Assembly: GCA_002307145.1 (NCBI GenBank)
Contig: DBTR01000077.1
Location: 75,526-103,593, forward strand
Origin: Rhodospirillum sp. UBA1311
GTDB taxonomy: Bacteria; Pseudomonadota; Alphaproteobacteria; Rhodospirillales; Rhodospirillaceae
Reading direction: 5' to 3'
DNA: 28,068 nt
Part shown: positions 14,506 through 23,005 of the stretch, in pieces
How positions within the stretch are numbered: position 1 is the first letter of the stretch
Layout of the letters: every line of letters starts with the position of its first letter
Program-made: the position numbers and the translations under genes
Notes under the pieces: model-generated
Seen by the model: only the letters and a program-made list of their open reading frames with translations
Database searches by the model: none
Told to the model about the DNA's origin: nothing

Positions 14506-16548
14506 TTACGGGTTCGCCATCTTGCGCAGCTCGGCGACGATTTCCGGATTGGCGAGAGTCGAGACGTCGCCGGTGTCGGAACCGCTCGAAATCGCCGCCA
14601 GCACCCGGCGCATAATCTTGCCCGAGCGGGTCTTCGGCATGTCCGGCACGATCCACACCCGGCGCGGCCGGGCGATCGGGCTGATCTCCGAGACCACCGC
14701 CGCCGAGATCCGCTGCTCCAGTTCGTGCGACGGCTGGAAGCCGGGCTTCAGCGCGACGTAGAGATCGGGAATGCGTCCCTTGATCTCGTCCGCCACCGGA
14801 ACCACGGCGGCCTCCGCCACCTCGTCGACGGTGAGCGCGGCGGATTCGATCTCCTTGCTGCCGAGGCGGTGCCCGGCGACGTTGATCACGTCGTCGATGC
14901 GGCCGAGGATGCGGTAGTAACCGTCCTCGGTCTGCACCGCGCCATCGCTGGCGAAATACGGCCAGTCGCGCCAGTCGGTGCTCTTTTCCTTCTTGTTGTA
15001 GTGAGCGTAGTAGGACTTCACGAAGCGCTCGGAATCGCCCCAGATGGTCTGGAAGATCCCCGGCCACGGGTTACGGATGCAGATGTTCCCGGCGCGGTTC
15101 GCGCCGCGCGGGATCTCGTTGCCGTCCTCGTCGTAGATCACCACGTGGATGCCGGGCATCCCCGGCCCGGCGGTGCCGGGCTTCATCGGGTGCAGGCCGG
15201 GCACCGTGCTGCACAGCACGCCGCCGGTTTCGGTCTGCCACCAGGTGTCGACGATCACCGCCTCGCCCTTGCCGACCACCTCGTAATACCACTTCCACAC
15301 CTCGGGCTCGATCGGCTCGCCCACCGTGGTCATGTGCTTGAAGTGGTAGTTGTGCTTCTTCGGCTCGTCGGGGCCGGAGCGGCGCAGCGCGCGGATCGCG
15401 GTCGGCGAGGTGTGGAAGATGTTGACGCCGAGTTCCTCGGCGATCCGCCAGGGTCGCCCGGCGTCGGGATAGGTCGGCACCCCTTCGTAGATCACCGTCG
15501 ACGCGCCGAGCGCGAGCGGGCCGTAGACGATGTAGGTGTGGCCGGTGATCCAGCCGATGTCGGCCATGCACCAGTAGACGTCTTCCGGATGGATGTCCTG
15601 GACGATCCGGGCGGTGCCCGCCGCATAGGCGAGGTAGCCGCCGGTGGAGTGCTGGCAGCCCTTCGGCTTGCCGGTGGTGCCCGAGGTATACATCAGGAAC
15701 AGCGGCGCTTCCGCCGACATCTGCACCGGGTCGATGGTGGTGTGGTGATAGTGCTTGAGCATGTCGTTGATGATGAAGTCGCGGCCCTCCACCAGCGGCC
15801 GCTTGCTCGAATAGGTGCCGGGGTGGCGTTGCCAGATCAGCACCTTCTCGATGTTGAAGTCGTGCTCGTGGGCGTGTTCGCAGGCGACGTCGGCCTGGCC
15901 CTTGTGGTTCTGCAGCACGCCGTTGCGGTAGTAGCCGTCCATGGTGATCAGGATGTCGCTGCCGCTGTCGATCATCCGGTCGACCACCGCGCGGCCCGAG
16001 AAGCCCGAGAACACCTGCGAGTGGATCACGCCGATGCGCGCGCAGGCGAGCATGGTGATCGGCAGTTCCGCCACCATCGGCATGTGCAGCGTCACCCGGT
16101 CGCCGGTCTTGAGGCCGCAGAAGTTGCGCAGGAACGCCGCGAGTTCGTTCACCCGCATGAACAGTTCCTGGTAGGTCATGTGGATGATCGGCTCGCTTTC
16201 GATCTCGGGGACGAAATGGATCGCGGCCTTGTTGCGGTGCTTTTCGAGATGGCGGTCGACGCAGTTGTAGCAGGCGTTGAGCTTGCCGCCGACGAACCAG
16301 CGCCAGAACGGCGCGTTCGATGTGTCGAGGGTCTTTTCCCAGTATTTCGACCAGGTCAGGAGGTCCGCGTACTCCTTGAAGCACTCCGGAAAGTTCTCCA
16401 GGCTGAACCGCTTGAAGATATCCGGGTCGGTCAGATTCGCCTGGGCGATGAATTTCGGCGGCGCATGGTAGTAGCCCTCTTCGCGGAGATGCACGGCAAT
16501 TTCGGCTTCCGTCACATCGTCATCAAAAACCTCGACCTTCCGTTCCAT
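14506..16548 (-). CDS. acs: Acetyl-CoA synthetase (AMP-forming)
   Basis: It activates acetate to acetyl-CoA through acetyl-AMP in the cytoplasm. The 680-residue protein has the adenylate-forming core motif YTSGTTGKPKG (287-297), DTWWQTETGG (434-443), whose second Trp is the residue that limits the pocket to acetate in known Acs, and PKTRSGKIMRR, with Lys644 as the catalytic lysine that is commonly regulated by acetylation. GGGAG lies 7 nt before the ATG. The N-terminal part differs from textbook Acs, and propionate as an extra substrate cannot be excluded. It is a single-gene unit between its own terminators and that of phnA. Whether acetate comes from neighbouring esterase activity is speculation. 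Confidence 0.9.
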   Translation of the reverse strand: MERKVEVFDDDVTEAEIAVHLREEGYYHAPPKFIAQANLTDPDIFKRFSLENFPECFKEYADLLTWSKYWEKTLDTSNAPFWRWFVGGKLNACYNCVDRHLEKHRNKAAIHFVPEIESEPIIHMTYQELFMRVNELAAFLRNFCGLKTGDRVTLHMPMVAELPITMLACARIGVIHSQVFSGFSGRAVVDRMIDSGSDILITMDGYYRNGVLQNHKGQADVACEHAHEHDFNIEKVLIWQRHPGTYSSKRPLVEGRDFIINDMLKHYHHTTIDPVQMSAEAPLFLMYTSGTTGKPKGCQHSTGGYLAYAAGTARIVQDIHPEDVYWCMADIGWITGHTYIVYGPLALGASTVIYEGVPTYPDAGRPWRIAEELGVNIFHTSPTAIRALRRSGPDEPKKHNYHFKHMTTVGEPIEPEVWKWYYEVVGKGEAVIVDTWWQTETGGVLCSTVPGLHPMKPGTAGPGMPGIHVVIYDEDGNEIPRGANRAGNICIRNPWPGIFQTIWGDSERFVKSYYAHYNKKEKSTDWRDWPYFASDGAVQTEDGYYRILGRIDDVINVAGHRLGSKEIESAALTVDEVAEAAVVPVADEIKGRIPDLYVALKPGFQPSHELEQRISAAVVSEISPIARPRRVWIVPDMPKTRSGKIMRRVLAAISSGSDTGDVSTLANPEIVAELRKMANP

Positions 16549-16700
16549 TCGGTCTCTCCCGTGTGTGTTCCGAACCCTGCCCCGATCCCAAGCGTCGGGA
16601 GCGCACTTTTTCTAATCGGTTGAAAACCCAAAACACCTAATCACTCATAGCGACAGCAACAAGAACCAATCACACCAAAGGACATATGCACATCGGCATA

Positions 16701-16738
16701 AAAAAGAACCGCCCCAGGAAGCCCCGAGGCGGTTTTTT
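16701..16738 (-). terminator. Terminator after the PhnA-like gene
   Basis: The arms 16707-16713 and 16728-16734 (AACCGCC/GGCGGTT) have a 14-nt loop. On the minus strand a T-rich run follows (16700-16705), and T6 also follows on the plus strand, so the element is symmetric. It lies about 45 bp after the PhnA-like stop codon and separates that gene from acs. Confidence 0.8.
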
Positions 16739-16782
16739 GGAAGTTCTTCAGGATTACCGGAGGTTCGGCGCGGCCCGGCGGG

Positions 16783-17361
16783 TCAGCCGGATTTTTTCAC
16801 GAACTCGGTGAGGATGACGATCTGCTGGCCCTCGACCCGGCCCTCGATCTGCAGCGGGTTGTCGCGCACCAGCGCGATACCGCGCACCGCGGTGCCGCGC
16901 TTGGCGGTGAAGTTCGCGCCCTTGACCTTCAGGTCCTTGATCAGGATCACGGTGTCGCCCGCCGCCAGCACCGCGCCGTTGCCGTCGAGGTGGACGACCT
17001 CGGCCTCGGCCGCATCCGGAGCGCCGCTCGCCGCCCAGGCGAGAGTCTCCTCGTCGAGGTAGAGCTGGTCGAGCAAATCGTGCGCCCAGGCCTCGGCCTC
17101 GAATCGCTTCAGCATCCGCCACGCGCACACCTGCACCGCCGGAACCGGCGTCCACATGCTGTCGGCGAGGCAACGCCAATGTCCGGCGTCGGGCGCCTGG
17201 TTTCCCGCGATCTGGTCGCGGCAGGTGGCACAGGCGAAAATCGCGGTGTCCGCGTCGTCGCCCGGATGGGGCGGAACGCCGGTGGCCGCCAGTGCCTCGG
17301 TCGCGCCGCAGAGTTCGCATTTGGCGCCGCTGCGGGCGATCAGGTCGTTTTCGGTGGTCAT
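16783..17361 (-). CDS. yjdM: PhnA/YjdM-type zinc-ribbon protein
   Basis: The 192-residue protein has a zinc ribbon at the N-terminus with Cys15-x2-Cys18 (CELC) and Cys44-x2-Cys47 (CATC). An SH3-like PhnA domain at the C-terminus (about 135-190) carries the typical IKDLKVKGANFTAKRGTAVRGI core. It is longer than E. coli YjdM (about 111 residues) because of a middle segment (60-125), as in many other alphaproteobacteria as far as I recall. Despite the PhnA name, it is not shown to act in phosphonate breakdown; function unknown. The ATG lacks a strong RBS. It lies 79 bp after the cyclic-di-GMP gene on the same strand and ends at a clear terminator. Confidence 0.85.
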   Translation of the reverse strand: MTTENDLIARSGAKCELCGATEALAATGVPPHPGDDADTAIFACATCRDQIAGNQAPDAGHWRCLADSMWTPVPAVQVCAWRMLKRFEAEAWAHDLLDQLYLDEETLAWAASGAPDAAEAEVVHLDGNGAVLAAGDTVILIKDLKVKGANFTAKRGTAVRGIALVRDNPLQIEGRVEGQQIVILTEFVKKSG

Positions 17362-17390
17362 CGTCGGTGGTGTCTCTGTGCTGGATGAAG

Positions 17391-17417
17391 GAGCGGCACC
17401 CTAGCAGGATGCCGCTC
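17391..17417 (-). terminator. Hairpin between the cyclic-di-GMP gene and the PhnA-like gene
   Basis: The arms 17391-17398 and 17410-17417 (GAGCGGCA/TGCCGCTC) pair perfectly over 8 bp. No T run follows on the minus strand, so termination is only possible. Confidence 0.35.
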
Positions 17418-17440
17418 GGATCGCCACCGAGCCTTCCCGG

Positions 17441-20023
17441 CTATGCGACGGTCCAGTTCGAATAGGGCCGCCAGGTTTTCACCCACTCCGGGATCGCCTG
17501 CCCCGCCATCGGCCGCGCGATGCCGTAGCCCTGGGCGAGTTCGCAGCCGAGGGACAGCAGCCTTTCCCCGACCGCCGCGGTCTCGACGCCCTCGGCGATC
17601 ACCTCGCGCCGGAACGCCTGCGCCAGCCCGATGATGCCTTTGACGATCGCGAGGTCGTCCTGGTCTTCCAGCATGTCGCGCACGAACGACTGGTCGATCT
17701 TGAGGGTTTCGGCCGGAAGCCGCTTGAGATAGGTGAGCGCCGAATAGCCGGTGCCGAAATCGTCGAGGGCGAAGCGCACGCCGATCCGGCGGCAGGTCCG
17801 CATCAGCTCGGTGATCATCCCCAGGTCGGCGAGCGCGCTGGTTTCGAGGATCTCAAGCTCCAGCAACGGCGAGCCGACGGTCGGATGGCTGGCGAGCAGG
17901 ATGCGGAGCTTGTCGACGAAGTCGTCCTGCAGCAGTTGGCGTGCGCTGACATTGACGCTGACCGGCATGTTCAGCCCGGATTTGCTCCAGTCGGCGATTT
18001 GCATCAGGGCGGCGTCGATCACCCACTCGCCGATCTCGACGTCGAGCTGATGCCCTTCGATGATCGGCAGGAACGCCGAGGGCGGCAGCAGGCCGTGGGC
18101 GGGATGCTGCCATCGGATCAGTGCCTCGACCCCGACCACCTGCCCGGTCCGCATGTTGACCTTGGGCTGGTAGTGGAGCACGAACTCGCGATACCGCAAG
18201 GCCTCGCGGATCCGCTCGATGTTGTCGTGCTTCGCCTTGACCACGAAGTTGTAGTCGGTGTCGAACAGGTGGTAGCGATTCTTGCCGTCCTGCTTGGCCT
18301 GGTACATCGCCTGATCGGCATGCCGCAACAGCATGTCGGCGTCGACTTCGTCTCGCGGGTACAAGGTCACCCCGATGCTCGCGGAAACCTTCAGAATCTT
18401 GTCGTCGACGATCACCGGGCTCGCCACCGCGGTCAGCATCCGCTCCAGAAGCGGGAGGCAATCGTCCGCCTTTTCCAGGTCGGTCAGGATCGCCACGAAC
18501 TCGTCGCCGCCGATCCGGGCGAGAGTGTCTCCCTCTCGGAGACTCTCGCTCAGGCGCCGCGACACCTCGACCAACAGTTGGTCGCCGATGCCGTGGGAAT
18601 AGGTATCGTTGATTTCCTTGAAGAAATCGAGATCGAGGTAGACCACCGCGAGGGATGTCCCACGCCGCTGGCTGAGCGCGATGCCTTGCCGCAGGCGGTC
18701 GTCGAGCAGCGCGCGATTCGGCAGGTTGGTGAGAATGTCGTGATGGGCGATGTGTTCGAGCTGCTGCTGGTAGCGCTTTCGTTCGGTGATGTCGCGCGAG
18801 GAACAGAACAGCATGTTCTGTCCGTCTAGGCGCAGCGGAAAGTAGCTGATCTCGACATCGAAGACCGAGCCGTCGCGCCGTCTGTGCCGGGTCTCGAACA
18901 ACGAGGATTCCTGGCTGAGATACAGCAGTTTCCGCGCCTCGCTGATGCCTTCCGACGGAATGCTCACGTCCCACTGCGACGCGTTCATCCCGATGACTTC
19001 GTCTTTGGCATACCCCAGCATGCGGCAAAACGAGTCGCTGGCCTCGACGATATTTGCCGCGTCGTCGAGAATGTGAACGCCGTCGCGCGCCGCATCGAGG
19101 ACGGTCTTGAACCGCAACGCCTGGCTGGCGAGTTGCGCCTCGGCCCGTTTCCGCTCGGTGATATCCCGTGCCACGCCGAGCACGCCGATGGTTTCGCCGA
19201 CCGCGTTGCGTACCGGCGTCTTGGTCGTCTCGACCAGAACGCTGTGGCCGCCGCGGGCGAACGTCACCCACTCTTCGTTGACCGTCGATTTCCCCGCCGC
19301 CATCGCGGTGCGGTCGCGCATGCGGAAGAAGTCGGCGAGTTCCTGACTGACGAAATCGTAGTCGGTCTTGCCGACGATGTCCGCCTCGGCCGCGCCGAGG
19401 AGATCCTCCATGCGCGGGTTACAGGTGCGGAACACGCCGTTAACGTCCTTGAGCCAGACCAGGTCGGGCAGCGCGTCGAGCAGCGCGCGCAGGTGGGCGC
19501 GCTCCTTCTCCTTCGCCTCCTCGGCGCTGCCCATCTTGCCGATCAGGCGCACCAGCCTGCCGAAGAAGGACATCATCGCCTTGACGTGTTCCTGGGAAAA
19601 AACCGGCGCGCGTTCGAGCGCCTCGATGTAGCGCGCGGGATTGAACCCCACGGCCTCGGCCTGGCGGATAAAATACGCCTTGTCCGGCGCGTCGAAGAAG
19701 AACTGCCCGGTGAAGAAGTTCGCGACGTGCTCGCCTTCGACGACGATCGGCACTGCGACGTCGACCATGCCGTTCTTGCATTTGTAGACGTTGTAATCGT
19801 CGCCCTTTTCGAGCTGCCCGGCGAGGATGGTGTCGCTCTCGCGGCAACGGCCGGCGGTGATCGCGTTGGCGCGGTGGAACCGGACGCAGATATCCTGCCA
19901 GCCGGTCGCCACCAGGATATTCCCCTCAAGATCGAGGATCGCCATCACGGCGCCGGTCAGTGCGGTGAAATCCTCGCAGATCCCGCGCAGTTCATCGATG
20001 TCGACGATCTCGGAAAACTTCAT
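17441..20023 (-). CDS. PocR-PAS-PAS-GGDEF-EAL cyclic-di-GMP sensor protein
   Basis: This 860-residue cytoplasmic protein has no transmembrane segment. Domain order: a PocR ligand-binding domain (about 5-165, with Cys60 and Cys82 in CRESD and KCKNG, and VEGEHVANFFTGQFFF), PAS 1 (about 177-290), PAS 2 (about 303-415), GGDEF (about 425-585) and EAL (about 605-850). Both catalytic signatures are intact: GGDEF at 505-509, with an I-site RxxD (R496, D499) five residues before it, EAL at 633-635, and DDFGTGYS at 754-761. It may therefore make and degrade cyclic-di-GMP. PocR domains sense small hydrocarbon-type ligands such as propanediol in known cases; the ligand here is unknown. The ATG at 20023 is preferred over the adjoining TTG at 20026. 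Confidence 0.93.
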   Translation of the reverse strand: MKFSEIVDIDELRGICEDFTALTGAVMAILDLEGNILVATGWQDICVRFHRANAITAGRCRESDTILAGQLEKGDDYNVYKCKNGMVDVAVPIVVEGEHVANFFTGQFFFDAPDKAYFIRQAEAVGFNPARYIEALERAPVFSQEHVKAMMSFFGRLVRLIGKMGSAEEAKEKERAHLRALLDALPDLVWLKDVNGVFRTCNPRMEDLLGAAEADIVGKTDYDFVSQELADFFRMRDRTAMAAGKSTVNEEWVTFARGGHSVLVETTKTPVRNAVGETIGVLGVARDITERKRAEAQLASQALRFKTVLDAARDGVHILDDAANIVEASDSFCRMLGYAKDEVIGMNASQWDVSIPSEGISEARKLLYLSQESSLFETRHRRRDGSVFDVEISYFPLRLDGQNMLFCSSRDITERKRYQQQLEHIAHHDILTNLPNRALLDDRLRQGIALSQRRGTSLAVVYLDLDFFKEINDTYSHGIGDQLLVEVSRRLSESLREGDTLARIGGDEFVAILTDLEKADDCLPLLERMLTAVASPVIVDDKILKVSASIGVTLYPRDEVDADMLLRHADQAMYQAKQDGKNRYHLFDTDYNFVVKAKHDNIERIREALRYREFVLHYQPKVNMRTGQVVGVEALIRWQHPAHGLLPPSAFLPIIEGHQLDVEIGEWVIDAALMQIADWSKSGLNMPVSVNVSARQLLQDDFVDKLRILLASHPTVGSPLLELEILETSALADLGMITELMRTCRRIGVRFALDDFGTGYSALTYLKRLPAETLKIDQSFVRDMLEDQDDLAIVKGIIGLAQAFRREVIAEGVETAAVGERLLSLGCELAQGYGIARPMAGQAIPEWVKTWRPYSNWTVA

Positions 20024-20127
20024 CAACGCCTACCCAACTCAATCGAAATCCGATTATCCTGACCCAACCTTCGCGCCGATTTTACACCAATCGCGCCCGC
20101 AACGAAAGGTTGCCGGACAGTGGGGCT

Positions 20128-20146
20128 GCTCCCGCAGTATGGGAGC
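20128..20146. promoter_or_regulatory. Inverted repeat between the cyclic-di-GMP and LysR genes
   Basis: GCTCCC (20128-20133) and GGGAGC (20141-20146) flank a 7-nt spacer in the 201-bp divergent gap. A LysR autoregulatory site is possible. Six-base GC arms are common in such DNA, so this is weak. TTGACG at 20152-20157 could be a -35 box, but no -10 box at proper distance is evident. Confidence 0.25.
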
Positions 20147-20224
20147 GCGCGGTTGACGGAAATCCTCCGATATCCTGTCCGCCCCACGCTTCGGGCAGGC
20201 GAGCGCGGCAACACGGAGCAACAC

Positions 20225-21118
20225 GTGCACTTCGATCTTCTCTCCCTCGACCTGTTCGTCGCCGTCTGCGAGGAGCAGAGCATCGCAAAGGCGGCGGAGC
20301 GCAAGAACATCGCCGCCTCCGCCGTCAGCAAGCGCATCTCCGATCTCGAAGCGCGGCTCCAGACGCCGCTGTTCGTGCGCAGTTCGAAGGGCCTCGAACT
20401 CACCTCGGCAGCCTATGCGATGCTGCATCATGCCCGAGTGGTGATGCGCGACGTCAAGCAGATGGAATCCGAGCTGGTCCATCACGCGCAAGGGATGCGC
20501 GGGCGGATCCGGATCTACGCCAGCGTCTCGACGATCATCCAGCACCTGCCCTGCGAACTGCGCGAGTTCCTCTCCCTCCATCCCGAGATCCAGATCGACC
20601 TGCGCGAGGGCACCAGCCAGGAAGCGGTCAAGGCGGTGGTGGAGAACAACGCCGACATCGGCGTGTTCGGCGGCGTCGCGCCCCGCGACGGCCTCACCGT
20701 GATCCCCTACCGCACCGACCGGCTGAAGGCCCTGGTCCACAAGGACCACCCGCTCAGCGCCAAGACCTCGGTGAGCTTCGCCGAGATCGCCGAGTACGAC
20801 CTGATCGGCCCGGCGAAGGGCAGCTTCCTCGATTCGATCGTCCTGCGCGCCGCCTCCGAACTCACCCGGCCGCTCAAGATGCCGATCTGCGTCAACGGGT
20901 TCGAGACCGTACGCAGCATGGTCGAGGCGCAACTGGGTGTCGGGCTGGTGCCGGAAAAGTGCGCGGACCTCTACGTCGCGGGCGGCAACCTCGCGGCGAT
21001 CCACCTCGACGAACCCTGGGCGGAGCGCCAGTGGAATCTCTGCGTCCAGGAGGGCCAGGGAATGCCGCCGCCGGTGCGCCTGTTGCTCAACCACCTGAAG
21101 CACGGCGATTCCCGTTAA
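20225..21118 (+). CDS. LysR-family transcriptional regulator
   Basis: This 297-residue LysR-type regulator has an N-terminal winged helix-turn-helix in residues 3-62 (DLFVAVCEEQSIAKAAERKNIAASAVSKRI), then a linker helix and a periplasmic-binding-like effector domain (about 90-297). The start is GTG at 20225, with GGAG 6 nt upstream and a length typical of the family; an ATG 105 bp earlier would add an unrelated tail. It converges on the TRAP 3 operon across a terminator and diverges from the cyclic-di-GMP gene. The closest candidate targets are the TRAP 3-esterase genes, whose control region is more than 4 kb away, or its own promoter. Effector unknown. Confidence 0.92.
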   Translation: MHFDLLSLDLFVAVCEEQSIAKAAERKNIAASAVSKRISDLEARLQTPLFVRSSKGLELTSAAYAMLHHARVVMRDVKQMESELVHHAQGMRGRIRIYASVSTIIQHLPCELREFLSLHPEIQIDLREGTSQEAVKAVVENNADIGVFGGVAPRDGLTVIPYRTDRLKALVHKDHPLSAKTSVSFAEIAEYDLIGPAKGSFLDSIVLRAASELTRPLKMPICVNGFETVRSMVEAQLGVGLVPEKCADLYVAGGNLAAIHLDEPWAERQWNLCVQEGQGMPPPVRLLLNHLKHGDSR

Positions 21119-21150
21119 GACCGCGCCGGGAGCGGATCCCGGCGCGGTCT
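21118..21150. terminator. Bidirectional hairpin terminator between LysR and dctM3
   Basis: The arms 21118-21131 and 21137-21150 form a perfect 14-bp stem with a 5-nt loop, starting at the last base of the LysR stop codon. Only short T tracts flank it, but its strength and its position between convergent genes support termination on both strands. Confidence 0.65.
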
Positions 21151-21159
21151 TGCGCGCAC

Positions 21160-22425
21160 CTACATCAACGAGGGCAGCCACATCGTGAGCCCGGGAATGA
21201 AGGTGAACACCAGCAGCAGCACGACGTAGAGCGCGATGATGTAGAGGATGTCGGGGAAGCAATCCTGCATCTCGATGCCGCACAATCGGGTCGAGACGAA
21301 CAGGGTCACCGCCATCGGCGGCGTCATCGCGCCGATCACCAGGTTGATGATCAGGAGAATGCCGTAATGCACCGGGTCGAAGCCCAACGACACCACGATC
21401 GGCAACAGGATCGGCGTGGTGATCAGGACGATCGACGAGGTCTCCATGAAGGTGCCGAGGAAGAGCAGCAGCAGGGTGATCATCAGCATGATCACCACCG
21501 GATCGCTGCTGACGCCGACGAACGCCTCGGCGATGTCGGTGGAAATGTCCTGGATCGTCAGGTACCAGGAAAACGCGTTGGCGCAGGCGATCACGAACAG
21601 GATCATCGTCGAGGCGGTCATCGCGTTGCGACAGGCGACGTAGAACCGCATCAGGGTGAGTTCGCGATAGACGAACGCGGTGAGGACGAAGGCGTAGACC
21701 GTCGCCACCACCGAAGCCTCGGTCGGGGTGAACGCGCCGATCATCACGCCGCCGAGGACGATGATCGGCATGCCCAAGGGCAACAGCGCGTCGTAGGTGA
21801 TCGCCATGGCTTCGGTGAAGGTGTAGCGGCGCTCGTCGGCGAGGCCGAAATGGTTCCGCTTCGCCACCACGGTGTTGTAGACGATCGCGCAGAGGCCCAT
21901 CAGCACGCCCGGAACGAACCCGGCGGCGAATAGCTTGGAGATCGAGACCTGGGCGCTGATGCCGTAGACCACGAGCGGGATGCTCGGCGGGATCAGGATG
22001 CCGAGGCCGCCGGTCGCGGCCAACATCGAGGCGACGTAGCCCTTGCGGTAATTCTGCTTGATCAAATCGTTGGCGGTGACGCCGCCGATCGCGGCGACGG
22101 TCGCCGACCCCGAGCCCGAGATCGACGAGAAGAAGATGCAGCTCGCAATCGTCACCGAACCGAAGCCGCCGGGGAAGCGGCCGAACAGCATGTTGACGAA
22201 GCGGATGATCCGGGGCGTGCAGCCATGCTCCATCAGCGCGCCCGAAAGCATGAACAACGGCAGCGCGACGAGGGCGAAGGAATTCAGCCCGTCGGTCATC
22301 CGCACCGCGATGGTGCTCAAGGGGAAGCCGTCGAGCAGCATCGGGATCATCGCGCTCAGGCCGAGCGCGAACGCGACCGGAAGCCCGAGCGCCAGCATGC
22401 CGACGAGAATTGCGAAAACGATCAT
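21160..22425 (-). CDS. dctM: TRAP transporter 3, large permease subunit (DctM)
   Basis: This 421-residue large membrane subunit has DctM motifs FFSSISGSGSATVAAIGG, IPPSIPLVVYGI, FTPTEASVVATVYAF and IGAMTPPMAVTLFVSTRL. The ATG at 22425 overlaps the dctQ3 stop in an ATGA arrangement, so translation is coupled; a G-rich Shine-Dalgarno-like run precedes it. Its motifs are closer to those of set 1 than to set 2. It is the last gene of the block transcribed from the esterases through dctP3 and dctQ3. Substrate unknown; neighbours suggest a carboxylate carrying or derived from an ester. Confidence 0.95.
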   Translation of the reverse strand: MIVFAILVGMLALGLPVAFALGLSAMIPMLLDGFPLSTIAVRMTDGLNSFALVALPLFMLSGALMEHGCTPRIIRFVNMLFGRFPGGFGSVTIASCIFFSSISGSGSATVAAIGGVTANDLIKQNYRKGYVASMLAATGGLGILIPPSIPLVVYGISAQVSISKLFAAGFVPGVLMGLCAIVYNTVVAKRNHFGLADERRYTFTEAMAITYDALLPLGMPIIVLGGVMIGAFTPTEASVVATVYAFVLTAFVYRELTLMRFYVACRNAMTASTMILFVIACANAFSWYLTIQDISTDIAEAFVGVSSDPVVIMLMITLLLLFLGTFMETSSIVLITTPILLPIVVSLGFDPVHYGILLIINLVIGAMTPPMAVTLFVSTRLCGIEMQDCFPDILYIIALYVVLLLVFTFIPGLTMWLPSLM

Positions 22426-22907
22426 TGGCCGTCCCCCCGGTCGGCGTCGAGCCTTGCGACGGCTTCGATGCTGTTGCCGATCAGGAACACGATCATGATC
22501 ACGCTGCTCACCGGCATCGCGAGGTAGATCAGCCCTTCCGGAATGCCGGTACCGATCGTGGTGCCGCGCCAGGTGGTCTTCACCAGTCCCGCGCCATACC
22601 AGGCGGCAGCCCCGAGGAAGACCATGCAGAGAAGGTTCGACAGCAGCATCGCCGCGCACTTCAGCCGGGGCGAGAGCTTGTTCACCACCACCGAAAGCCG
22701 GGTGTGGGCGTCGATCGAGACGCACTTGGCCGCCCCGAGGAAGGCGATCCAGATCATCAATTCGGTGGCGAGTTCCTCGGCGAAGACGAACGATCGCCCG
22801 AACAGGTAGCGATTGACGATCTGCGCGAACGACACCAGCGTGATCACGGAAAAGATCACCGCCCCAAGCACGTCGACGAACATGATAAACCCGGCACGGA
22901 GCCTCAT
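22422..22907 (-). CDS. dctQ: TRAP transporter 3, small permease subunit (DctQ)
   Basis: This is a 161-residue DctQ with four hydrophobic segments and the typical FAEELATELMIWIAFLGAAK stretch. I chose the ATG at 22907 (MRLRAGFIMF) for AGGAG 8 nt upstream; the in-frame ATG at 22967 adds 20 polar residues without an RBS. It shares a 4-nt overlap with dctM3, and a hairpin separates it from dctP3. Confidence 0.92.
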   Translation of the reverse strand: MRLRAGFIMFVDVLGAVIFSVITLVSFAQIVNRYLFGRSFVFAEELATELMIWIAFLGAAKCVSIDAHTRLSVVVNKLSPRLKCAAMLLSNLLCMVFLGAAAWYGAGLVKTTWRGTTIGTGIPEGLIYLAMPVSSVIMIVFLIGNSIEAVARLDADRGDGQ

Positions 22908-22947
22908 CGTCTCTTCTCCTCGCTCAATCGCCGAAATTCGGGGGGAA

Positions 22948-22984
22948 CGGGCCTCGGCTTCCGGCACGTGGCCGCCGAGGCCCG
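22948..22984 (-). terminator. Hairpin between dctP3 and dctQ3
   Basis: The arms 22948-22958 and 22974-22984 form a perfect 11-bp stem (CGGGCCTCGGC and its complement) with a 15-nt loop. On the minus strand TTCCCCC follows, so the U tract is poor. Same position as the hairpins in TRAP sets 1 and 2. Confidence 0.6.
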
Positions 22985-23005
22985 CTCGCAGGGATGCCGC
23001 GACCG

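Noticed and set aside
14467..16623. A 718-codon plus-strand open frame opposite acetyl-CoA synthetase
   Set aside because: Shadow of acs; no recognisable motif, and it reads through the acs terminator region.
20110..21933. A 607-codon plus-strand frame across LysR and dctM3
   Set aside because: It spans two real genes and the strong terminator between them and is Arg/Asp/His-rich throughout.
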